Shown here: one piece after another, positions 13,988-18,358 of the stretch | Numbering within the stretch: the first letter of the stretch is position 1 | Layout of the letters: every line of letters starts with the position of its first letter | Source of the DNA: Flavobacteriales bacterium UBA1937 | GTDB taxonomy: Bacteria > Bacteroidota > Bacteroidia > Flavobacteriales > Weeksellaceae | Direction: 5' to 3' | DNA length: 18,358 nt | Assembly: GCA_002337005.1 (NCBI GenBank) | Contig: DDFD01000010.1 | Location: forward strand, 1-18,358 | Made by a program: the position numbers and the translations under genes | Notes under the pieces: model-generated | Databases searched by the model: none | Told to the model about the DNA's origin: nothing | Seen by the model: the letters and a program-made list of their open reading frames with translations, nothing else

Positions 13988-14881
13988 TTAGTGTTTAATG
14001 AAAATGTTCTTTAATAATTCAAATTTAGAATTTTGAATGATATTATATTTTTCTTCAATTGCACCAAATCTTTTATAAAACTGAGCGATTGATGGAATAT
14101 TGCTTCCATGAAAATTAAAACTTTTCTCAGCAATAGACCTTTGTAATATTTGGTCAATAATAATAGAAGATGTATTATATTTAAGATAATTCTTATCATT
14201 AATAAAATTTACCAAAATATATTGATCCAAAGCATTTACAAGATAAGCCTGGCTTACCAATGTATCTTTGTAATATAAGTCAAAAACCTTTATAAGATTA
14301 TTATTTTGCAATTTAAGCATATTCCGGAACATTCTTTTTGCAACTTTAGGTGAAACACCCAATATATTTTTTAAGAAAAATTTTTCGGAATTTAGAAGGT
14401 TTTTATTCTCCGAAAAAGATATTATACCTTTTATTTCTGTGGTTATTCTTACATTTCTACGTCTATGAATAGAATATTTTGCCTTTACATTTTCATAAGA
14501 ATCTTTCTCTAATCTATAATTTACTTTTGAATTTAATGAAGATTTGAATTTATTTTTGGAATTAAAAGAATAAAACAATACATTATAATTTTTACAAAAA
14601 AAATTATAAAAAATTTGATTTAACTCTACATTATCCTTTTCTGAAAAAACACCTAATTGCTGAGTTTGCAATGGCATTAGTACAAAAATTAGTCTCATCT
14701 TCACCACCAAAGGAATTGGCATAACTGCCTGATAATCACCATAGACAATTACATTCCAATTTTTATTAAGTAAAATATCTAAATAATTTTTTTCAGCAAA
14801 AAAATGGTACTGTTCAGAATTCTCTAAACATTTTTGATATTTCTCCCAATCTACCTCATCATATTTTAATTTCTTAATCAT
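13988..14881 (-). CDS. FemAB/GNAT-like acyltransferase-fold protein, function unknown
   Basis: A 297-residue protein. The overall pattern suggests a double GNAT fold like FemAB proteins: an N-terminal EQYHFFAEKNYLDIL segment, the basic SIHRRRNVRIT motif near 140, and a C-terminal FHGSNIPSIAQFYKRFGA of a type seen in many Bacteroidota GNAT-family proteins. The acceptor is unknown. Its ATG overlaps the radC stop as ATGA, so translational coupling to radC is likely. Base composition is unusual: by hand count 14521-14640 has 17 G or C in 120 bases, and the protein is rich in Asn, Lys and Tyr. This could reflect weak constraint or acquisition from elsewhere. Confidence 0.7.
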   Translation of the reverse strand: MIKKLKYDEVDWEKYQKCLENSEQYHFFAEKNYLDILLNKNWNVIVYGDYQAVMPIPLVVKMRLIFVLMPLQTQQLGVFSEKDNVELNQIFYNFFCKNYNVLFYSFNSKNKFKSSLNSKVNYRLEKDSYENVKAKYSIHRRRNVRITTEIKGIISFSENKNLLNSEKFFLKNILGVSPKVAKRMFRNMLKLQNNNLIKVFDLYYKDTLVSQAYLVNALDQYILVNFINDKNYLKYNTSSIIIDQILQRSIAEKSFNFHGSNIPSIAQFYKRFGAIEEKYNIIQNSKFELLKNIFIKH

Positions 14882-15555
14882 AATAAGCCTTGCTCGGAAA
14901 AACTAAAAAATGAATTTTCGCCAATTATGAGGTGGTCTAGAAGTTTTATATCTAACAAATCTCCTGCTTCTTTTATTCTTCTGGTAATAGAAATATCTGC
15001 TTGACTAGGCGTTAAATTACCAGTAGGATGATTGTGAGCTACCACCACAGAAGTTGCAAAATGCTCAATTGCGATTCTAAAAATCACTCTTACATCTACC
15101 AAAGTACTAGAAATACCTCCTTTTGAAATTTGAGTTTTATAGATTACATGATTTTTTTGGTCTAAAAAAATGGTCCAAAACTCTTCTGTTTGTAAATCTG
15201 AAAGATATTGAGAAAAAATCTTATACAAATCATTTATAGAAGTTACTTTCTCTTTTTCTGGAATTTCTTGTGCAGCTTTTCTTCTACCAATTTCTAGCGC
15301 AGCAGCTACAGAAATGGCTTTTGCCTCTCCTATTCCTTTGAATTTCATCAAATCTTTAATAGAAAGTTTACTTAGTTTTTGCCAATTGTAATCTACACTT
15401 GCCAGAATTTTTCTTGCAAGTTCTACCGCAGAATCTTCATTATTACCACTTCCTAAAATAATCGCCAATAATTCTGAATCTGAAAGTGCAGATTTTCCTT
15501 TCAAAAGAAATTTTTCTCTTGGTCTATCATCTTCTGCAAGGAATTTAATGCTCAT
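14878..15555 (-). CDS. radC: RadC family JAMM-domain protein
   Basis: A 225-residue protein of normal length. The N-terminal part has a helix-hairpin-helix-like segment (about 65-92, with FKGIGEAKA), and the C-terminal part is the JAMM/MPN+ domain with HNHPTGNLTPSQAD, where His174, His176 and Asp187 are the expected metal ligands. The biochemical role of RadC is unsettled: the original repair assignment in E. coli was withdrawn, and links to natural transformation or mobile elements have been discussed. Here it sits between lolD and a FemAB/GNAT-like gene, with a 4-bp ATGA overlap with the latter. The 93-bp gap from lolD contains a repeat block and no clear promoter. Confidence 0.95.
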   Translation of the reverse strand: MSIKFLAEDDRPREKFLLKGKSALSDSELLAIILGSGNNEDSAVELARKILASVDYNWQKLSKLSIKDLMKFKGIGEAKAISVAAALEIGRRKAAQEIPEKEKVTSINDLYKIFSQYLSDLQTEEFWTIFLDQKNHVIYKTQISKGGISSTLVDVRVIFRIAIEHFATSVVVAHNHPTGNLTPSQADISITRRIKEAGDLLDIKLLDHLIIGENSFFSFSEQGLL

Positions 15556-15581
15556 TTGTTTTTATTCGTTTGATATGGTTT

Positions 15582-15663
15582 GGAATGATTTGATTTTCTA
15601 AACTATTACTAATTTCTTACTTCGTACTTCTAACTTTGTACTTAGTACTTACAAAATCATTCC
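15582..15663. repeat. 10-bp inverted repeat enclosing a TACTT repeat block, overlapping the lolD stop
   Basis: GGAATGATTT at 15582-15591 is the exact reverse complement of 15654-15663, with 62 bases between. The interior at 15612-15652 is built from degenerate 7-8 nt units (TACTTCG, TACTTCTA, ACTTTG, TACTTAG, TACTTA). The last codons and stop of lolD lie inside the structure. The layout resembles a small non-coding insertion element or a large hairpin; function is unknown. Confidence 0.5.
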
Positions 15664-16314
15664 GTCTTTCATGACCAGTTTTCTATCGGTGCTTTCTGCT
15701 AATTCTTTGTTGTGGGTTACGATTACAAAAGTTTGGTTGTATTTGGCTCTTAAATCAAAAAATAGTTGATGAAGTGCATCTGCATTTTTAGAATCTAAAT
15801 TTCCTGTAGGTTCGTCTGCAAAAATAATTTTCGGTGAATTGATTAAAGCTCTAGCAACGGCTACACGCTGTGCTTCACCGCCAGAAAGTTCCTTTGGTCT
15901 ATGATCTACTCTATGTGCAATGTGTAATTCTTCGAAGAGTTGAAAAGCTTTGTCCATAGATTCTTTTTCGTTTTTACCAGAAATTCTAGTAGGCAATAAT
16001 ACATTTTCTAATGCCGTAAATTCTGGTAACAGCTGATGGTGCTGAAATACAAATCCTATGTTTTGATTTCTGAATTTAGAAATTTCTCTATCGCTCATTT
16101 CTAGGAAAGATTGCTCTGCCAAAGTGAGTTGGGTATTATATTTATCTGGATTGGTAGGCAGATCTAGTGTGCCTAAAATTTGCAGCAAAGTAGATTTACC
16201 TGCGCCTGATTCTCCTACTATAGATACTATTTCGCCAGTTTTGATTTCTAAATCTACTCCTTTCAGTACTTCTAAATCTCCGTAAGATTTATGAATATTA
16301 GTTGCTTTAATCAT
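15649..16314 (-). CDS. lolD: ABC transporter ATPase, LolD type
   Basis: A 221-residue ATPase. Walker A is GESGAGKST at 34-42, the Q-loop Gln is 91, the signature is LSGGEAQ at 143-149, Walker B ends at D167-E168 (IIFADEPTGNLD), and the H-loop His is 201. The sequence and the SGGEAQRVAVARAL form match the LolD/MacB-type subfamily. In Gram-negative bacteria LolD drives lipoprotein release from the inner membrane with LolC/E; no permease gene is nearby, so the specific partner is inferred. A TATTTTTG motif ends 4 bp before the ATG. The stop codon and final residues lie within a repeat structure, so the C-terminus may differ from relatives. radC follows after 93 bp. Confidence 0.85.
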   Translation of the reverse strand: MIKATNIHKSYGDLEVLKGVDLEIKTGEIVSIVGESGAGKSTLLQILGTLDLPTNPDKYNTQLTLAEQSFLEMSDREISKFRNQNIGFVFQHHQLLPEFTALENVLLPTRISGKNEKESMDKAFQLFEELHIAHRVDHRPKELSGGEAQRVAVARALINSPKIIFADEPTGNLDSKNADALHQLFFDLRAKYNQTFVIVTHNKELAESTDRKLVMKDGMIL

Positions 16315-16318
16315 AGTT

Positions 16319-16326
16319 CAAAAATA
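16319..16326 (-). promoter_or_regulatory. -7 promoter motif directly before lolD
   Basis: On the - strand TATTTTTG matches TAnnTTTG, 4 bp before the ATG (aact). The distance is the same as for dnaX, again predicting a start at or next to the ATG. Upstream lies a block of 7-nt repeats with no TTG at the -33 distance. Confidence 0.35.
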
Positions 16327-16334
16327 GTGAATTG

Positions 16335-16369
16335 ATTTGAGATTTAAGATTTGAGATTTGAGATTTTTT
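16335..16369. repeat. Five 7-nt tandem units upstream of lolD
   Basis: The + strand units are GATTTGA, GATTTAA, GATTTGA, GATTTGA and GATTTTT. They lie just upstream of the lolD -7 motif, where -33 and activator sites would normally be. Copy number may vary between strains. Confidence 0.7.
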
Positions 16370-16415
16370 AAAATTTGTCAGATGATGGGTGAAAAATGAT
16401 GGAGTTTCAATAAAA

Positions 16416-16570
16416 TACGTTGCGTTTTCGCGTAAGTGATTGCAGCGGAAACCCCGCAATGAATGGCGCGAGCGAAGCGAGCGGCGATGAATGAGGAGTT
16501 GTAGCGAAAAGCACGGTCACGTTATAAAATAGCTTTGGATTGTAGTTTTGGATTTATAACGGGATACGCC
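16416..16570. other. GC-rich structured intergenic element of unknown function
   Basis: This sits in the 323-bp gap between lolD and pdhC, which has no gene. It is markedly richer in G and C than its surroundings. It contains a small hairpin (gcg-tttt-cgc at 16422-16431), an imperfect hairpin ATTGC...GCAAT at 16439-16460, a perfect 16-base mirror repeat GCGAGCGAAGCGAGCG at 16468-16483, and a 9-bp perfect inverted repeat CGTTATAAA / TTTATAACG at 16520-16528 and 16553-16561. No convincing reading frame runs through it. It resembles repeated intergenic elements I recall from flavobacterial genomes, but I cannot confirm copies. Strand is not determined. Confidence 0.5.
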
Positions 16571-16573
16571 CCC

Positions 16574-16605
16574 AAAAAAATCCTCCCAAAAATTTGGAAG
16601 GATTT
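16574..16605 (-). terminator. Intrinsic terminator after pdhC
   Basis: On the - strand AAATCCTTCC pairs with GGGAGGATTT (10-bp stem with one mismatch) around an 8-nt loop, and seven T follow. It begins 32 bp after the pdhC stop. Confidence 0.85.
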
Positions 16606-16637
16606 AGTATCTAAATTTTAAATTTTATAAAAAAAGA

Positions 16638-18230
16638 TTAAAGTAACATCGTAAGTGGGCTTTCTAGGTAAGTTCTCAATGTTTGTAAGAACTGAGCGCC
16701 TGTAGCACCATCTACTACTCTATGGTCGCAAGCTAAAGACAATTTCATAGTATTTCCTACTACGATTTGTCCGTTTTTAACCACTGGCTTTTCTATAATT
16801 GCACCTACTGAAAGAATGCAAGAATTTGGCTGATTGATGATTGAAGTAAAGGTTTCAATACCAAACATTCCTAGATTAGAAATAGAGAAAGTAGAACCTT
16901 CCATTTCGTTGGCTTTTAATGCTTTAGTTTTAGCTCTAGAAGCCATATCTTTTACAGATGCAGAAATCTGGTTGTAGGTCATAAAATCTGTATTTTTAAG
17001 TACAGGAACTACTAAACCGTCTGGAACTGCCACTGCAACACCTACATTGATATTCCCGTGGTGAATGATTTTGTCACCTGCCCAAGAAGAATTAATCTGA
17101 GGGTGTTTTCTAAGTGCTAAAGCTGTAGCTTTAATCACCATATCGTTAAAAGAAACTTTGGTATCTGGTAAACTATTAAGCTCTTTTCTAGCTTCGATAG
17201 CTTTGTCCATATTGATTTCTACCATTAAATAATAGTGAGGAGCAGTGAATTTACTTTCAGCTAATCTCTTCGCAATGATGTTTCTCATTTGAGAATTTGG
17301 AGTTTCTGTAGTTTCGCCAGCTACAAAATTTACCGCTACTTGTGCAGCTGGAGCAGAAACCGCTGTAGAAGCCGTTTGTGCAGGAGCAGCACTAGGTTGG
17401 TAATTTTCTATATCTTTTTTAACAATTCTTCCGTTATCTCCGCTTCCTTTTACGGTAGAAATGTCTATTCCTTTTTCAGAAGCCATTTTTTTAGCTAAAG
17501 GAGAGATGTTAATTCTACCACCAGCCGTTGTAATTGCAGCAACAGGAGCAGCAACTGAAGGAGCAGCGGTTTGAGACGCTTCTGCAACAACAGGAGCAGC
17601 TACTTTACCACCACCTGCAACAATAGCAGAAACATCTGTTCCAGCAGGACCAATAATCGCTAAAATGTCGTCAACTTTAGTAGAACTACCTTCTGCTACA
17701 CCTGCAAATAATAATGTTCCATTAAATTCAGATTCAAAATCTTGAACTGCTTTATCTGTTTCTATTTCTGCAAGAATATCGCCTTCTTTTACGGTATCTC
17801 CTACATTTTTGTGCCATTTTGCGACTTTACCTTCTGTCATGGTATCAGAAAGTCTTGGCATAGTGATTACTTCTACACCAGCAGGAATCTCTGCAGTAAC
17901 AGCAGGAGTCTGTGCTTCTGTTTGTTGAACAGCAGGAACAGTCTCCGCAACTGGAGCAACAGTACCACCTAATAATCCAGAAACATCTTCACCAGCATTA
18001 CCAATAATTGCTAAAACACTATCTACAGGAGCATTACCTCCTTCTTCTACACCTATATATAAAAGAGTACCATTGAATTCAGATTCGAAATCTTGTACTG
18101 CTTTATCAGTTTCTATTTCGGCTAAAACATCGCCTTCTTTTACGGAATCTCCTACTTTTTTATGCCATTTTGATACTTTCCCTTCCGTCATTGTATCAGA
18201 AAGTCTTGGCATAGTGATTACTTCAGCCAT
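16638..18230 (-). CDS. pdhC: Pyruvate dehydrogenase E2, dihydrolipoamide acetyltransferase with two lipoyl domains
   Basis: Core of the pyruvate dehydrogenase complex; transfers the acetyl group from the lipoyl arm to CoA. The 530 residues contain lipoyl domain 1 (about 3-78, lipoylated Lys43 in ETDKA), an Ala/Pro/Val-rich linker, lipoyl domain 2 (about 120-195, Lys160), a second linker, the E1/E3-binding domain (about 240-277, INISPLAKKMASEKGID), a third Ala/Pro-rich linker, and the catalytic domain (about 305-530) with DHRVVDG, His503 and Asp507. The two lipoyl domains are nearly identical: residues 4-57 and 121-174 differ at four positions. The ATG lies 5 bp after the pdhA stop, so the two are one operon; a terminator follows. 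The pdhA context separates it from the 2-oxoglutarate dehydrogenase E2. Confidence 0.96.
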   Translation of the reverse strand: MAEVITMPRLSDTMTEGKVSKWHKKVGDSVKEGDVLAEIETDKAVQDFESEFNGTLLYIGVEEGGNAPVDSVLAIIGNAGEDVSGLLGGTVAPVAETVPAVQQTEAQTPAVTAEIPAGVEVITMPRLSDTMTEGKVAKWHKNVGDTVKEGDILAEIETDKAVQDFESEFNGTLLFAGVAEGSSTKVDDILAIIGPAGTDVSAIVAGGGKVAAPVVAEASQTAAPSVAAPVAAITTAGGRINISPLAKKMASEKGIDISTVKGSGDNGRIVKKDIENYQPSAAPAQTASTAVSAPAAQVAVNFVAGETTETPNSQMRNIIAKRLAESKFTAPHYYLMVEINMDKAIEARKELNSLPDTKVSFNDMVIKATALALRKHPQINSSWAGDKIIHHGNINVGVAVAVPDGLVVPVLKNTDFMTYNQISASVKDMASRAKTKALKANEMEGSTFSISNLGMFGIETFTSIINQPNSCILSVGAIIEKPVVKNGQIVVGNTMKLSLACDHRVVDGATGAQFLQTLRTYLESPLTMLL

Positions 18231-18235
18231 AATTT

Positions 18236-18358
18236 TTAGTTTTCTAATTTATCTATGAATGGATAATTGGGTTCAGAATATACATATTCATAGACTTTAT
18301 CAAGAGTTGGATATGGAGATTCTTCTGCGAAAGCTTCACAAACATCTACAAAATCTCT
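18236..18358 (-). CDS. pdhA: Pyruvate dehydrogenase E1 alpha, last 40 codons (start lies outside the window)
   Basis: The frame is open from the right edge to a TAA at 18238-18236 and encodes 40 residues, including DFVDVCEAFAEESPYP and YVYSEPNYPFIDKLEN. This pattern fits the C-terminal tail of E1 alpha subunits, where the protein ends in a Y-x-x-x-NYPF-type segment. The stop lies 5 bp before the pdhC ATG, which supports the call. The catalytic thiamine diphosphate-binding part is outside the window. Confidence 0.8.
   Translation of the reverse strand, partial: RDFVDVCEAFAEESPYPTLDKVYEYVYSEPNYPFIDKLEN

Noticed and set aside
14011..14199. 62-codon frame on the - strand inside the FemAB/GNAT-like gene
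   Set aside because: Same strand but out of frame with a larger gene that has family-like motifs; low-complexity Leu/Ile/Lys composition.

Overview
The window is AT-rich DNA with the gene content and signals of a flavobacterium, most likely of the Chryseobacterium/Weeksellaceae group (inference from protein style, not from a marker gene). Pointers are a mevalonate-pathway kinase, a fused DAHP synthase/chorismate mutase, a DnaX without the usual cysteine module, -7 promoter motifs of the Bacteroidota TAnnTTTG type, almost no Shine-Dalgarno sequences, and short-period tandem repeats in intergenic gaps. The content is largely housekeeping. I found no CRISPR array, transposase, phage gene, tRNA or rRNA.

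Layout. Positions 1-1881 (+ strand) hold the end of galK and complete galT, a Leloir galactose operon. Everything else is on the - strand and converges on galT. Reading in the direction of transcription, from 18358 downward: the tail of pdhA and complete pdhC (pyruvate dehydrogenase), with a terminator; a 323-bp gap holding a GC-rich element; lolD-type ABC ATPase, radC, a FemAB/GNAT-like protein, a membrane-anchored hypothetical protein and soluble pyrophosphatase ppa, closed by a strong terminator; hppA, the membrane pyrophosphatase, with its own terminator; dnaX split by a frameshift at a run of ten A, followed 2 bp later by a DUF389 membrane protein; the DAHP synthase/chorismate mutase gene, with a terminator-like hairpin in its leader and another after its stop; rsgA, a DUF805 protein and an alpha/beta hydrolase; and mevalonate kinase followed by a UbiA prenyltransferase.

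How the genes work together. ppa and hppA are neighbours: one hydrolyses cytoplasmic pyrophosphate and the other couples its hydrolysis to ion pumping. The mevalonate kinase/UbiA pair fits isoprenoid precursor supply next to a prenyl-transfer enzyme. pdhA-pdhC are two parts of one complex.

The observations most worth following are: (1) dnaX, where the 0 frame gives a gamma-like 361-residue protein and a -1 slip on A10 would give a 560-residue tau-like protein, the reverse of the Escherichia coli arrangement; (2) a nine-cysteine tail on HppA; (3) a terminator-like hairpin between the likely promoter and the start codon of the DAHP synthase gene; and (4) a GC-rich, structured intergenic element at about 16416-16570. 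None of these amounts to a clearly new multi-gene system.
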